The notes below the pieces were generated by a model. It saw nothing but the letters and a program-made list of their open reading frames with translations. It was not told where the DNA came from and searched no databases. A stretch of 64,000 nucleotides of DNA from Terrabacter sp. MAHUQ-38 (GTDB taxonomy: Bacteria > Actinomycetota > Actinomycetes > Actinomycetales > Dermatophilaceae): assembly GCF_014518425.1 (NCBI RefSeq), contig NZ_JACVCU010000001.1:248001-312000 (forward strand), written 5' to 3'. The translations under genes were made by a program, and so were the position numbers. Positions 34,728 through 44,149 of the stretch are shown piece by piece (position 1 is the stretch's first letter; every line of letters begins with the position of its first letter).

Positions 34728-35734
34728 CGTGCCTCCTCGGCGACGGTGGCGAACGGGGACGCGCCGGCGAGGCGCGCCTCGACCTCGGCGGAGGTGGGCA
34801 TGGCGGTCGAGCACTCGAGCCGGCTGGCGACGATGGCCCCGGCGACGTTGGCGAACTCGAGGACGCGACGCAGGTCCCAGCCCTCGAGGAGGCCGTGGCA
34901 CAGGGCACCGCCGAAGGCGTCCCCGGCGCCGAGGCCGTTGACGACCTCGACGGGGAACGGCGGGACCTCGACGCGCTCGTCGCGGGTCGCTGCGAGCACC
35001 CCCTTGGGGCCCTGCTTGACGACGGCGAGCTCGACGCCGCGCTCGAGGAGCGCGTCGGCCGCGCGCTGCGGCTCCGTCTCGCCGACGGCCACCTCACACT
35101 CCTCGCGGTTGCCGACGGCCACGGTCACGTGGTCGAGGGCCCGGTCCACCTGCTCGCCGGCCTCGGCGGGGTCGGTCCAGAACATCGGACGGTAGTCCAG
35201 GTCGAGCACCGTGTGGGCGCGACGCCCGCGTGCCTCCCACGCCCGGAAGTGGGCCGCGCGGCTGGGCTCCTGGGAGAGCCCCGTCACGGTCGACCAGTAG
35301 ACGCCGGCGCCCCGAATCGCTTGCAGCGGAAGGGAGTCTGCTTCGATCATCAGGTCGGGCGCGGTCGGGTAGCGGTAGAAGTACAGCGGGAAGTCGTCCG
35401 GCGGGAAGACCTCGCAGAAGGTGACCGGCGTCGGCGGTCCGTCGACGGCCGACACGTACGCGTCGTCGACACCGAAGTCGCGCAGCGCCTCGTGGATGTA
35501 GCGGCCGAAGGCGTCACGCCCCGTGCGGGTGACGAGGGCGGTCCGGTGACCGTGCCGCGCAGCGGCCACGGCCACGTTCGTCGCGCTGCCGCCGAGGAAC
35601 TTCTCGAACGTGCGCACCTTCTCGAGCCCGACGCCGTGCTGGAGCGGGTAGATGTCGACGCCGGTGCGCCCGATGGCGACGACGTCGTATGCCGTGTCGC
35701 CGCGGGCCGGGGTGGTGGTGTCCATCGCGTCCAT
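34724..35734 (-). CDS. iolC: 5-Dehydro-2-deoxygluconokinase (PfkB family)
   Basis: A roughly 336-residue sugar kinase. AIGRTGVDIYPLQHG at the start, FLGGSATNVAVAAARHG (PfkB signature 1) and VVNGLGAGDAFGGALCHGLL (signature 2 with catalytic Asp) identify a PfkB kinase, and the IYPLQ context is typical of IolC. Several in-frame starts exist (GTG at 35755 overlapping the upstream stop as GTGA, GTG at 35743, ATG at 35734); I take the ATG because GAAGGA lies 13 nt before it. Unlike proteobacterial IolC it has no C-terminal DUF2090 part. Confidence 0.9.
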   Translation of the reverse strand: MDAMDTTTPARGDTAYDVVAIGRTGVDIYPLQHGVGLEKVRTFEKFLGGSATNVAVAAARHGHRTALVTRTGRDAFGRYIHEALRDFGVDDAYVSAVDGPPTPVTFCEVFPPDDFPLYFYRYPTAPDLMIEADSLPLQAIRGAGVYWSTVTGLSQEPSRAAHFRAWEARGRRAHTVLDLDYRPMFWTDPAEAGEQVDRALDHVTVAVGNREECEVAVGETEPQRAADALLERGVELAVVKQGPKGVLAATRDERVEVPPFPVEVVNGLGAGDAFGGALCHGLLEGWDLRRVLEFANVAGAIVASRLECSTAMPTSAEVEARLAGASPFATVAEEAR

Positions 35735-35751
35735 GTCGTTCACACGGTCCT

Positions 35752-36756
35752 TCACAGGCTCGGGATCTCGTCGAGCGAGACGGGGCGACCCTCGTGGCGC
35801 GACAGCTCGCACGCCTCGGCGACCCGGAAGGCCTGGAGTGCGTCGTCGGCGGTGCACGGCGGGGCGAGGACCCCGCGCGCCACGGCGGCGAAGGCGGTCA
35901 GCTCGGCGCGGTAGGCCGGCAGGAACCGCTCCATGAACGACCAGTGGCGTGGCCCGGACGGGTACGTCGCGCCCGGCTCGGCCGAGGTGACGGCGAGCGA
36001 GTCGTCATAACCCACTCCGATCGTCCCCTCGCTCCCGAGCACCTCCATGCGTACATCGTGGCCCGCACCGTTGTAGCGCGTGGCGGAGAGCGACACGAGA
36101 GTTCCGTCGTCGAGGGTCAGGACGGCCGCGGCCGTGTCGATGTCACCGGCCTCGGCGAAGAACCCCGCGCCCTTGTTGGCGCCCGTCGCGTAGACGGAGG
36201 CGACCTCGCGGCCGGTGACGAACCGGATGATGTCGAAGTCGTGGATCGAGCAGTCCCGGAAGAGGCCGCCGCTCGTGGGGATGTAGGAGGCGTGCGGCGG
36301 AGCCTGGTCGTGCGTCTGGGCGCGGATGCTGTGCAGGAAGCCCAGCTCGCCGGCCGCGACCGCGCGCTGCGCGCGCTGGTAGCCGCGGTCGAAGCGGCGC
36401 TGGAACCCGACGTGGACCGGGGTGCTGCTCTGCGAGACGAGCTTGGCGAGGTCCATCGTCTCCTCGAGCGTGCCCGCGATGGGCTTCTCGCAGAAGGTGG
36501 GCACACCGGCCTCCAGACCGAGCCGCAGCATCGGGGCGTGCCCAGGGGTAGCCGTGGCGATGACGAACCCGTCGACGCCCTGGGCGAGCAGCGCGGCCGG
36601 CGATGCTGCGAAGCCGACCCCCAGACGCTCGGCCACGGCCTCCGCGGCCGCGGGGTCGAGGTCGGCGACGACGACCTCGTCGACGTCGGTCAGGTCGCGG
36701 AGGGTCTCGGCGTGGAAGGCCCCGATGCGGCCGACTCCGGCCAGTCCGATGCGCAT
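35752..36756 (-). CDS. Second inositol-dehydrogenase-like oxidoreductase of the iol operon
   Basis: A 334-residue Gfo/Idh/MocA protein. IGLAGVGRIGAFHAETL binds NAD; TFCEKPIAGTLEE has the catalytic Lys; FRDCSIHDFDIIRFVTG the Asp/His pair. It is the first gene after the iol promoter and likely oxidises an inositol isomer (scyllo- or D-chiro-, or myo-inositol). The ATG is chosen because AGGGAG is 7 nt upstream; a GTG two codons earlier is too close to that site. Confidence 0.83.
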   Translation of the reverse strand: MRIGLAGVGRIGAFHAETLRDLTDVDEVVVADLDPAAAEAVAERLGVGFAASPAALLAQGVDGFVIATATPGHAPMLRLGLEAGVPTFCEKPIAGTLEETMDLAKLVSQSSTPVHVGFQRRFDRGYQRAQRAVAAGELGFLHSIRAQTHDQAPPHASYIPTSGGLFRDCSIHDFDIIRFVTGREVASVYATGANKGAGFFAEAGDIDTAAAVLTLDDGTLVSLSATRYNGAGHDVRMEVLGSEGTIGVGYDDSLAVTSAEPGATYPSGPRHWSFMERFLPAYRAELTAFAAVARGVLAPPCTADDALQAFRVAEACELSRHEGRPVSLDEIPSL

Positions 36757-36893
36757 GTGCACACTCCCTTGGGTGATGTCGTGGGCGGAGAGCCGGTGGT
36801 GCTCGTCGCCCGTGGTCCGGACTGCGCGCTACATCGGCCTCGCTGCCCTGTCGACAACGATGGTCCTGCCGCGCCCGGGGCACTGTCAAGCAA

Positions 36894-36921
36894 ATGTTAG
36901 GACATTATGATGTTTGCTCAA
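36894..36921 (-). promoter_or_regulatory. iol operon promoter
   Basis: On the minus strand TTGAGC (36921-36916) and TAACAT (36899-36894) are separated by 16 bp, located about 140 bp upstream of the first iol gene. The -10 overlaps the putative IolR site, which would give simple steric repression. Confidence 0.5.
36895..36904 (-). promoter_or_regulatory. IolR-type operator overlapping the iol -10
   Basis: TGTCCTAACA (minus strand) fits every position of KGWCHTRACA, which I recall as the reported binding motif of the GntR-type IolR of C. glutamicum. The GntR/UTRA regulator at 40764 is the expected binder. Confidence 0.6.
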
Positions 36922-37308
36922 TCTCTTGACATGACGAGTTGATCAGGAGCATTCTGCCATCGCTGGCACCGACGCCCGGACCCGCGGACACCGAACCGAT
37001 GTCCGCCCACGACGGCGGAGCCGGCGCGAGAGACGCCGGTCACCAGCGCGCCGTCGCTCGTCGTGGTCCTGAAGCCCGGGCGAAGACCTCGCCCCACCGT
37101 CCCGCAGCTGCTTCGTCCGCGGGACCAACCAGATCTCAAGAGACGTGCCCACGGATCCCGCGGATCCCGACTGTCCGTCGACGACGTCGTCGCCGGACAT
37201 CCGGCACCGCGGCCCAGCCGCAACCCCCTCGATCGACGGACCCACCGTCACAGAACGTCGCGCCACTCCGGCGACCGGGCGACCGCGACGCAACGAAAGG
37301 AATCAACG

Positions 37309-38313
37309 ATGACTCCGACTCGGACTCGGAAGCGACTGACCGTCGTCGCCGGCCTGGCCACCGCTGCCGCCCTCGCGCTCGCCGCGTGCAGCGGCGGCGG
37401 CGCACCCGCCGCGCAGCAAGCTGCCGCAGGCTCTGGTGGCGGCGCCGGCGACAACTCCGGCTACACCGTCGCGATGATCACGCACGAGACCCCCGGTGAC
37501 ACCTTCTGGGACAAGATCAAGGCCGGCGCCAACCAGGCCGCGAAGAACAACGGCATCACCCTGAAGTACTCGAACGACCCGGACCCGGCGAAGCAGGCGA
37601 CCCTCATCCAGAACGCCGTCGACTCGAAGGTCGACGGCATCGCCACGACGCTGGCCACGCCCGACGCCTTGGCCGGCGCCGTCAAGTCCGCCGATGACGC
37701 CGGCATCCCCGTCGTCGCCTTCAACTCCGGGATCGACCAGTACGCCCAGGTCGGCGCCAGCATGTACTTCGGGTCCGACGAGAACCTCGCCGGTGAGACC
37801 GCCGGCAAGCGCATCGCCGAGGCCGGCGGCAAGAAGGTGCTGTGCGTCATCCAGGCGGCCGGCTCGGTGGCCCTCGAGGCCCGCTGCGCCGGTGTCAAGA
37901 AGGGCGTCGCCGCCACGGAGAACATCCAGGTCAACGGCGCCGATGACCCGTCGGTCGTCTCGGCCCTGCAGGCCAAGCTCGCCCAGGACAAGTCGATCGA
38001 CTACATCGTCACGCTGGGCGCGCCGATCGCGCTCGACGCCCTCAAGGCGATGGACGCGGCCAGCAGCTCGGCGAAGCTCGTCACCTTCGACCTCAACGTC
38101 GACGCCGCCCAGGCGATCAAGGACAAGAAGATCGAGTTCTCGATCGACCAGCAGCCGTACGTGCAGGGCTACCTCGCCGTCCAGGCGCTGTACCTCAACA
38201 AGAAGAACGGCAACGACATCGGCGGCGGCAAGCCCGTCCTCACGGGCCCGTCATTCGTCGACGCGTCGAACATCGACACCATCCTGCCGTTCGCGAAGAA
38301 CAACACCCGCTGA
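37309..38313 (+). CDS. Sugar/inositol ABC transporter substrate-binding lipoprotein
   Basis: A 334-residue periplasmic-binding-protein-like lipoprotein. The signal peptide ends in a lipobox (LALAAC, Cys at about residue 24), followed by a Gly/Ala linker. The ribose-binding type I fold is recognisable (YTVAMITHETPGDTFWDKI, VDGIATTLATPDALAGAV, VVAFNSGIDQY). Divergent from the iol operon and first of an ABC importer gene set, so myo-inositol or a related cyclitol is the likely ligand. GAAAGGA precedes the ATG. Confidence 0.88.
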   Translation: MTPTRTRKRLTVVAGLATAAALALAACSGGGAPAAQQAAAGSGGGAGDNSGYTVAMITHETPGDTFWDKIKAGANQAAKNNGITLKYSNDPDPAKQATLIQNAVDSKVDGIATTLATPDALAGAVKSADDAGIPVVAFNSGIDQYAQVGASMYFGSDENLAGETAGKRIAEAGGKKVLCVIQAAGSVALEARCAGVKKGVAATENIQVNGADDPSVVSALQAKLAQDKSIDYIVTLGAPIALDALKAMDAASSSAKLVTFDLNVDAAQAIKDKKIEFSIDQQPYVQGYLAVQALYLNKKNGNDIGGGKPVLTGPSFVDASNIDTILPFAKNNTR

Positions 38314-38319
38314 CCCGTC

Positions 38320-38350
38320 GAGGCGGCCGGCTCCCCGGGCCGGCCGCCTC
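38320..38350 (+). terminator. Intercistronic hairpin after the binding-protein gene
   Basis: GAGGCGGCCGGC and its exact complement form a 12-bp stem with a 7-nt loop, starting 7 bp after the stop codon. Placed inside the operon, it probably lowers downstream expression or protects the upstream mRNA, giving an excess of binding protein over permease. Confidence 0.6.
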
Positions 38351-38392
38351 ATCGTCTTCCACTGACCGCACGTCAACGGATCGGAGAGGTCC

Positions 38393-39454
38393 ATGAGTCA
38401 AACCGTCACGACGCCGCCCACGGCGCCGACCGAGGCATCGAACAGGGTCACGCTCGGCTGGTCGAACCGGCTGCTCGCGCGACCCGAGGTCGGAGCGCTC
38501 GTCGCAGCCGTCGTCATCTTCATCTTCTTCCTCGCCGTCGCACCAGCCTTCCGCTCGCCCGCGTCGTTCTTCACGGTGCTCTACCAGAGCTCCACCATCG
38601 GCATCGTCGCCGTCGCGGTCGGCATGCTCATGATCGGCGGCGAGTTCGACCTGTCGGCCGGTGTCATCGTCACCACGGCGGGCCTCGTCAACGCGATGTT
38701 CTGCTACCAGCTCGGCATCAACCTCATCGTCGGGGCCGCGCTCTCCCTCGTCTTCAGCCTCGCCATCGGCTTCCTCAACGGCTACCTGGTGGTGAGGACC
38801 GGCATACCGAGCTTCCTCATAACCCTGGGCACCTTCTTCGTGCTGCAGGGCGCCAACCTCGGCGTGACCAAGCTCGTGACCGGCTCGGTGTCGACGCCGA
38901 ACATCAACCAGATGGACGGCTACAAGGCGCTCGACGCGATCTTCGCCTCGAGCTTCAAGATCGGCAGCGTCACGGTCGAGGCCACCGTGCTCTGGTGGTT
39001 CCTCTTCGTCGCGCTGTCGGCCTGGATCCTCCAGCGCACCCGGATCGGCAACTGGATCTACGCCGTCGGTGGCAACGCGGACTCGGCGCGCGCCGTCGGC
39101 GTGCCGGTGCGCGGGGTCAAGATCGGCCTCTTCATGACCGTGTCGTTCCTCGGCTGGTTCATCGGCATGCACACGCTCTACAAGTTCGACACCCTCCAGG
39201 CCGGCAACGGCATCGGCAACGAGTTCCTCTACATCATCGCGGCCGTCGTGGGTGGCACCCTGCTCACCGGCGGCTTCGGCAATGCCATCGGTGTGGCCAT
39301 CGGCGCCTTCATCTTCGGCATGACCAGCCTCTGCATCGTCTACGCCGGGTGGGACCCGAACTGGTTCCGCGCCTTCCTCGGCGTCATGCTCCTGCTCGCC
39401 GTGATGGTCAACCTCTACGTCAAGAAGCTCTCGACCGCCCGAAAGGTGGGCTGA
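38393..39454 (+). CDS. ABC transporter permease, ribose/inositol type
   Basis: A 353-residue integral membrane protein of the RbsC-like family with about ten hydrophobic segments. [20 protein letters not shown] and [18 protein letters not shown] are family signatures, and [19 protein letters not shown] is the cytoplasmic coupling loop. It is between the binding protein and the ATPase genes; a ribosome site (GGAGAGG) precedes the ATG. Confidence 0.9.
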   Translation: MSQTVTTPPTAPTEASNRVTLGWSNRLLARPEVGALVAAVVIFIFFLAVAPAFRSPASFFTVLYQSSTIGIVAVAVGMLMIGGEFDLSAGVIVTTAGLVNAMFCYQLGINLIVGAALSLVFSLAIGFLNGYLVVRTGIPSFLITLGTFFVLQGANLGVTKLVTGSVSTPNINQMDGYKALDAIFASSFKIGSVTVEATVLWWFLFVALSAWILQRTRIGNWIYAVGGNADSARAVGVPVRGVKIGLFMTVSFLGWFIGMHTLYKFDTLQAGNGIGNEFLYIIAAVVGGTLLTGGFGNAIGVAIGAFIFGMTSLCIVYAGWDPNWFRAFLGVMLLLAVMVNLYVKKLSTARKVG

Positions 39455-39455
39455 C

Positions 39456-40271
39456 ATGACTGACACCCTGGCCGAGCACGCGGACCCGCAGCTGCACTCG
39501 GGCGAGCCGCTCATCGACATGAAGAACGTCGGCAAGACCTACGGCGCGATCCGCGCCCTCAAGGGCATCAACCTGACGGTCCGGGCCGGCGAGGTGACGT
39601 GCGTCCTCGGCGACAACGGCGCCGGAAAGTCGACCCTGATCAAGATCATGGCCGGCCTGCACCCGCACAACGAGGGCACCATGAAGGTGGACGGCAAGGA
39701 GGTCTCCTTCTCGTCGCCGCGTGAGTCCCTCGACCACGGCATCGCGACCGTCTACCAGGACCTCGCGGTCGTGTCGCTCATGGAGGTGTGGCGCAACTTC
39801 TTCCTCGGCTCCGAGCTCGTCGGTGGTCGTGGACCGTTCGCGAGCCTCAAGATCGCCGACATGAAGCGCATCGCCGACGAGGAGCTGCGCAAGATGGGAG
39901 TCGTCGTCAAGGACATCGACCAGCCCATCGGCACGCTCTCCGGCGGCCAGCGCCAGTGTGTGGCGATCGCACGGGCCGTCTACTTCGGGGCGCGCGTGCT
40001 CATCCTCGACGAGCCGACGGCAGCGCTCGGCGTCAAGCAGTCCGGCGTGGTGCTCAAGTACACGGCGGCCGCGCGAGACGCCGGCCTCGGCGTCGTCTTC
40101 ATCACGCACAACCCGCACCACGCGTACCTCGTCGGCAACCACTTCGTCATCCTCAAGCTCGGCCAGGCGGTGCTCGACAGGAAGCGCTCCGAGGTCGCCC
40201 TCGACGAGCTGACGAGGCAGATGGCCGGCGGGGACGAGCTCACCGAGCTCTCGCACGAGCTGCAGAAGTGA
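39456..40271 (+). CDS. ABC transporter ATP-binding protein, single-domain sugar type
   Basis: A 271-residue ATPase. [14 protein letters not shown] is Walker [19 protein letters not shown] the signature, and [15 protein letters not shown] Walker B. Unlike RbsA/XylG/MglA it has one ABC domain, as in FrcA-type systems, so it presumably acts as a homodimer. It begins 1 bp after the permease stop and completes the importer. Confidence 0.9.
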   Translation: MTDTLAEHADPQLHSGEPLIDMKNVGKTYGAIRALKGINLTVRAGEVTCVLGDNGAGKSTLIKIMAGLHPHNEGTMKVDGKEVSFSSPRESLDHGIATVYQDLAVVSLMEVWRNFFLGSELVGGRGPFASLKIADMKRIADEELRKMGVVVKDIDQPIGTLSGGQRQCVAIARAVYFGARVLILDEPTAALGVKQSGVVLKYTAAARDAGLGVVFITHNPHHAYLVGNHFVILKLGQAVLDRKRSEVALDELTRQMAGGDELTELSHELQK

Positions 40272-40284
40272 ACGGGGCGAGCTC

Positions 40285-40698
40285 ATGAGCGTCGTTGTCG
40301 CGCACCAGACCCGCAGCTCGGGCTCCTTGGCCCTCGAGGAGGCCGCCCGCCAGGCGTCCTTCCGGGGGACCGACCTCGTCGTCATCCACGTCGTCGACTC
40401 GCTCGACAACGACATCGCCGATGCCAACCGCGCCGGCATCTCCGACGCGGTGGAGAAGGCCCTGGTGTCGGCGTCGCTGCCGGACCTCGCCTGGGACGTG
40501 CGGCTCGTCGCCGGGGGCCACGACATCGGCGACGTGTCGGAGGCGATCCTCGGCGAGGTCAGCCGGCTTGCGCCGGACCTGCTCGTCATCGGGGCGCGCC
40601 GCCGCTCCCCCGTCGGGAAGGCGTTCCTCGGCAGCGTCGCGCAGAACATCATCCTCGACGCGGACGCCCCGGTGCTCGTCGTCAAGAGTCCGAGGTGA
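40285..40698 (+). CDS. Universal stress protein family protein
   Basis: A 137-residue UspA-fold protein. VVVAHQTRSSGSLALEEAA at the start and LVIGARRRSPVGKAFLGSVAQNI near the end form the ATP-binding pattern (G-x2-G-x9-G-S/T-like). It lies 13 bp after the ABC ATPase and is therefore probably co-transcribed with the importer. A role in modulating the transporter or signalling energy state is speculation. Confidence 0.85.
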   Translation: MSVVVAHQTRSSGSLALEEAARQASFRGTDLVVIHVVDSLDNDIADANRAGISDAVEKALVSASLPDLAWDVRLVAGGHDIGDVSEAILGEVSRLAPDLLVIGARRRSPVGKAFLGSVAQNIILDADAPVLVVKSPR

Positions 40699-40709
40699 TG
40701 ACGCGAGCG

Positions 40710-40719
40710 TGTCATGACA
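40710..40719. promoter_or_regulatory. Palindromic IolR-type operator upstream of the GntR gene
   Basis: TGTCATGACA is a perfect 10-bp palindrome that fits KGWCHTRACA at every position, like the site in the iol promoter. It is 44 bp upstream of the GntR/UTRA start, consistent with autoregulation. A partial copy (TGTCCTAG) lies at the -10 of that gene. Confidence 0.6.
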
Positions 40720-40763
40720 TGACCACATCCTCGCAAGCTCGCACTTTGTCCTAGTCTGCCGAC

Positions 40764-41504
40764 ATGGCAAAGCCCGTCGACGTCCGCATCAACCGCGAGA
40801 CGCCCGTCCCGCTGTACCACCAGCTGGCCGAGCAGCTGAGCGCGGCGATCGCCGGTGGCGAGCTGCAGCCGGGCGACGCCTTCGAGAACGAGGTAGCCAT
40901 GGCGGACCGTCTCGGGCTCTCCCGCCCGACGGTCCGCCGGGCGATCCAGGAGCTTGTCGCGCAGGGTCTGCTGCTGCGACGGCGCGGGCTCGGAACGACC
41001 GTCGCGGGTCGCCAGATCCACCGCCGGGCCGAGCTGACGAGCCTCTACGACGACCTGCGCCGCGAGGGCTCCGGCGACCCGCGCACCGAGGTGCTGACGC
41101 ACGAGCTGACGACCGACGAGGTGGCCGCGACCGCCCTCGGGCTACCGGCGGAGACCCCGCTGCTCAAGCTCGTGCGGCTGCGCCTCGACGGTGACCGCCC
41201 CCTCGCGATCCTGCGCAACTGGCTCCCGCCCGCATACTCCGACATCACCCGCACCGAGCTCGAGAACGACGGCCTCTACGCCCTCCTCCGCGCCCGGGGT
41301 GGCAAACCGGTCGTCGCACACCAGCGCATCGGCGCCCGCCAGCCGTCGGCGTCCGAGCGCAAGCACCTGGGGCTCACCCCGTCCCAGCCGGTCCTCACGA
41401 TGACGCGCACGGCTTTCGACGCCGTGGGCGGACCCGTCGAGTACGGGGACCACTGCTACCGCGCCCAGGACTACTCGATCGAGGTCATGCTCGACGAGCG
41501 GTGA
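40764..41504 (+). CDS. iolR: GntR-family (HutC/UTRA) regulator, probable IolR
   Basis: A 246-residue regulator. The GntR winged HTH reads PLYHQLAEQLSAAIAGGEL through LGLSRPTVRRAIQELVAQGL; residues about 90-240 form a UTRA effector domain (TALGLPAETPLLKLVRLRL, DYSIEVMLDE at the end). Genes of this type control iol clusters in corynebacteria, and both iol-locus promoters here carry a matching site. The ATG follows TAGTCT by 6 nt (leaderless). The name is by context and motif. Confidence 0.8.
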   Translation: MAKPVDVRINRETPVPLYHQLAEQLSAAIAGGELQPGDAFENEVAMADRLGLSRPTVRRAIQELVAQGLLLRRRGLGTTVAGRQIHRRAELTSLYDDLRREGSGDPRTEVLTHELTTDEVAATALGLPAETPLLKLVRLRLDGDRPLAILRNWLPPAYSDITRTELENDGLYALLRARGGKPVVAHQRIGARQPSASERKHLGLTPSQPVLTMTRTAFDAVGGPVEYGDHCYRAQDYSIEVMLDER

Positions 41505-41547
41505 CCCGGCGGGCGCGCCACCGCCCACGACCCCGACAAGGTATGCC

Positions 41548-42594
41548 GTGTCCCCCGTCCCGCTGCTCGCTTCCCTCCCCGCCCCGCGCCGGCCCCCGGC
41601 CGACTCCGTGCCCAGCCTGCGCTGGGGCGTGCTCGGCACCGGCTGGATCGCGACGCGGTTCGTCGCCTCGCTCCAGGCGTCGACGACGCAGCGGGTCGTC
41701 GCCGTCGGGTCGCGGACCGTCGAGTCTGCGCGGGCCTTCGCGGCCGCCAACCGCATCGAACGGGCGCACGGGAGTGCCGCAGCCCTCGTGGACGACCCCG
41801 ATGTCGACGTCGTCTACGTCGCGACCCCGCACCACCTGCACCGCGACGGGGCCCTGCTCGCGGCCCGGGGCGGCAAGCACGTCCTGGTCGAAAAGCCGAT
41901 CGGCCTCGATGCGACTGAGGCGCAGGAGATCTCGTCCACCGCAGCCACCGCCGGGGTCTTCTGCATGGAGGCGATGTGGTCGCTCTTCCTGCCCCGGTTC
42001 GACGTCGTGCGCCAGGTGCTGGACCTCGGGATGCTCGGCGACGTGCGCACGGTCCTGGCCGACCACGGGGAGCACTTCGAGCCGCCGCACCGGATCCTCG
42101 ACCCGGCGATGGCGGGCGGGTCGCTGCTCGACCTCGGCACCTACGTCACGACCCTGGCCACGTGGGCGCTCGGCCCGGCGACGTCGGTCCACGCGACCGG
42201 CGAGATGACGCCCAGCGGTGTCAACGGCCAGGCCGCGATGGTGCTGACCCACGCCGGCCACGCGACGAGCGTGCTCCACACGACCCTGCTCACGCGTACG
42301 CCGACGTCCGCCACGATCGCCGGCAGGGCTGCGAGCCTGACCCTGCCCGGCCCGTTCTTCCAGCCGGGCGACGTCGTCGTCACCTCGGCCGACGGCTCAC
42401 GCACGGTGGCGTGGACCGATCCCGAGCCGATCGGTCACGGCGCGCTCTTCCACTCGGCGCTCGAGGTCGCCCGGTGCGTGGGCGCCGGCGAGCTCACCTC
42501 ACCCCTGCACCCACCCTCCGCCGTACAGGCCAACATGCGCGCCCTCGACGAGGTCACGAGACAACTCGGCATCACCTACCGAACCGCTGGTTGA
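41548..42594 (+). CDS. Gfo/Idh/MocA oxidoreductase, dihydrodiol-dehydrogenase-like
   Basis: A 348-residue NAD(P)-dependent oxidoreductase. LRWGVLGTGWIATRFVASL is the cofactor motif, VLVEKPIGLDATEAQE carries the catalytic Lys, and FCMEAMWSLFLPRFDVVRQV is typical of the branch containing dimeric dihydrodiol and xylose dehydrogenases. The start is GTG with AAGG upstream. It is 43 bp after iolR on the same strand. A close paralogue is at 60244-61299. Confidence 0.82.
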   Translation: MSPVPLLASLPAPRRPPADSVPSLRWGVLGTGWIATRFVASLQASTTQRVVAVGSRTVESARAFAAANRIERAHGSAAALVDDPDVDVVYVATPHHLHRDGALLAARGGKHVLVEKPIGLDATEAQEISSTAATAGVFCMEAMWSLFLPRFDVVRQVLDLGMLGDVRTVLADHGEHFEPPHRILDPAMAGGSLLDLGTYVTTLATWALGPATSVHATGEMTPSGVNGQAAMVLTHAGHATSVLHTTLLTRTPTSATIAGRAASLTLPGPFFQPGDVVVTSADGSRTVAWTDPEPIGHGALFHSALEVARCVGAGELTSPLHPPSAVQANMRALDEVTRQLGITYRTAG

Positions 42595-42613
42595 CCCGGC
42601 ACCCTCCGCGGAT

Positions 42614-42653
42614 CGATGTATCCGCGCGGGCCAGAGGCCGCGCAGATACATCG
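42614..42653. terminator. Bidirectional hairpin terminator between convergent genes
   Basis: CGATGTATC ... GATACATCG (9-bp arms) enclose an inner GC-rich stem (GCGCG-GGCC / GGCC-GCGC around AGA). It lies between the plus-strand oxidoreductase and minus-strand serS, 20 and 26 bp from their stops, ideal for terminating both. Confidence 0.75.
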
Positions 42654-42679
42654 GATGCCGGAGAGGCTGCGCCGAGTCG

Positions 42680-44005
42680 TCAGGTGAGGGGCTTGAGGAC
42701 GTCGAGGCCGAGGAAGGGGCGCAGGGCCTCGGGGACCACGACCGAGCCGTCGGCCTGCTGGTGGTTCTCGAGGATCGCGACGAGCCAGCGCGTCGTGCCG
42801 AGGGTGCCGTTGAGCGTCGCCACCGCACGCGTGCCCGACCCGTTCGGGTCTCGCTCGCGCGTGTTCAGGCGCCGAGCCTGGAACGTCGTGCAGTTCGACG
42901 TCGACGTCAGCTCGCGGTACTTGCCCTGCGTCGGCACCCACGCCTCGCAGTCGAACTTGCGAGCAGCCGGGCCGCCCAGGTCACCCGCGGCGGTGTCGAT
43001 GATGCGGTACGGCACCTCGATCTTCCCGAGCATCTCGCGCTCCCAGCCGAGCAGGCGCTGGTGCTCGGCCTCGGCGTCCTCGGGCCTGCAGTAGCTGAAC
43101 ATCTCCACCTTGTGGAACTGGTGCACCCGGATGATGCCGCGGGTGTCCTTGCCGTGCGACCCTGCCTCGCGGCGGTAGCAGGCCGACCACCCGGCATACC
43201 TCTTGGGGCCGCTCGTGAGGTCGATGATCTCGTCGGCGTGGTAGCCGGCGAGGGCGACCTCCGACGTGCCGGTGAGGTAGAGGTCGTCGGCCGCCAGGTG
43301 GTAGACCTCCTCGGCGTGCGCGTCCATGAAGCCGGCGCCGACCATGACCTCGGGCCGCGCCAGCGTCGGAGTGATCATCGGCGTGAAACCGGCCGCGGTC
43401 GCCTGCGCCATCGCCATGTTGAGCAGCGCGAGCTCGAGCATCGCGCCGACCCCGGTCAGGTAGTAGAACCGCGCGCCGCCGACCTTGGCACCGCGCTCCA
43501 TGTCGATCGCGCCGAGCTTCTCGCCGAGCGCGAGGTGGTCGAGCGGCTCGAAGCCCTCGGCCGCGAAGTCCCTTGGCGCCCCGACGGTCTCGAGCACGAC
43601 GTAGTCGTCCTCACCGCCGGTCGGCACGCCGTCCATGATGACGTTGCCGACGCGCCGCAGCAGCGTCTCGAGCTCGGCGCCGGCCTCGTCGGCCGTCGAC
43701 TCGAGCGCCTTGACCTGGTCGCTCAGCGTCGCGGCCCTCGAGCGCGCCACGTGCGCGGCCTTCTCGAGCTCTTCGGCGTCGGCGGCACCGGCCTTCTTCG
43801 CCTTCTGGAACGCGCCCATCGCGGCACCGACCGACTTGCTGACGGTCTTCTGCTCGGCACGCAGCGCCTCGAACTCACCGAGGGACGATCGACGGCGCTC
43901 GTCGGCGGCGAGGATCGCGTCCACGATCCCCGGGTCCTCTCCACGGGCCTGTTGCGAGGCGCGGACCCGGTCGGGTTCGTCGCGCACGAGCTTGATGTCG
44001 ATCAC
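42680..44005 (-). CDS. serS: Seryl-tRNA synthetase
   Basis: A 441-residue class II aminoacyl-tRNA synthetase that charges tRNA-Ser. The N-terminal coiled-coil arm (about residues 30-110) binds the t[23 protein letters not shown] is motif 2, and [18 protein letters not shown] motif 3 with the conserved Arg. The GTG start gives the standard [18 protein letters not shown]-terminus; longer frames upstream are not conserved. Essential, single-gene unit. Confidence 0.95.
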   Translation of the reverse strand: MIDIKLVRDEPDRVRASQQARGEDPGIVDAILAADERRRSSLGEFEALRAEQKTVSKSVGAAMGAFQKAKKAGAADAEELEKAAHVARSRAATLSDQVKALESTADEAGAELETLLRRVGNVIMDGVPTGGEDDYVVLETVGAPRDFAAEGFEPLDHLALGEKLGAIDMERGAKVGGARFYYLTGVGAMLELALLNMAMAQATAAGFTPMITPTLARPEVMVGAGFMDAHAEEVYHLAADDLYLTGTSEVALAGYHADEIIDLTSGPKRYAGWSACYRREAGSHGKDTRGIIRVHQFHKVEMFSYCRPEDAEAEHQRLLGWEREMLGKIEVPYRIIDTAAGDLGGPAARKFDCEAWVPTQGKYRELTSTSNCTTFQARRLNTRERDPNGSGTRAVATLNGTLGTTRWLVAILENHQQADGSVVVPEALRPFLGLDVLKPLT

Positions 44006-44149
44006 GCGGGCCAGCCTATCGGCGCCCTCAGTCCCCCACGACCGCGTATCGCCGCTCACGCACCGGGACCTTCGCCACTGGTCGAGGACCTAGGAGGAGC
44101 ACACGCTTGCATCGAGGTTCCCTGTCCACTCAGATCCAAGGAGGACGTC

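Larger units (their letters stand above)
36763..37308. other. Divergent iol/transport control region
   Basis: A 546-bp non-coding stretch. Near 36890-36935 it is unusually AT-rich and holds the minus-strand iol promoter and an IolR-type site. On the plus strand TTGACA at 36926-36931 is followed after 18 bp only by a poor -10 (CATTCT). The remaining 350 bp up to the transporter gene has no coding signal and may be a long leader; I recognise no riboswitch in it. Confidence 0.55.

Noticed and set aside
36957-37308. A riboswitch in the long leader of the transporter operon
   Set aside because: I could not identify any known riboswitch core or a terminator/anti-terminator pair; the length alone is not evidence.
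36939-37499. Open frame in the iol/transporter intergenic region as a gene
   Set aside because: The translation is low-complexity Arg/Pro-rich and the frame runs into the transporter signal peptide in another phase; no ribosome site.
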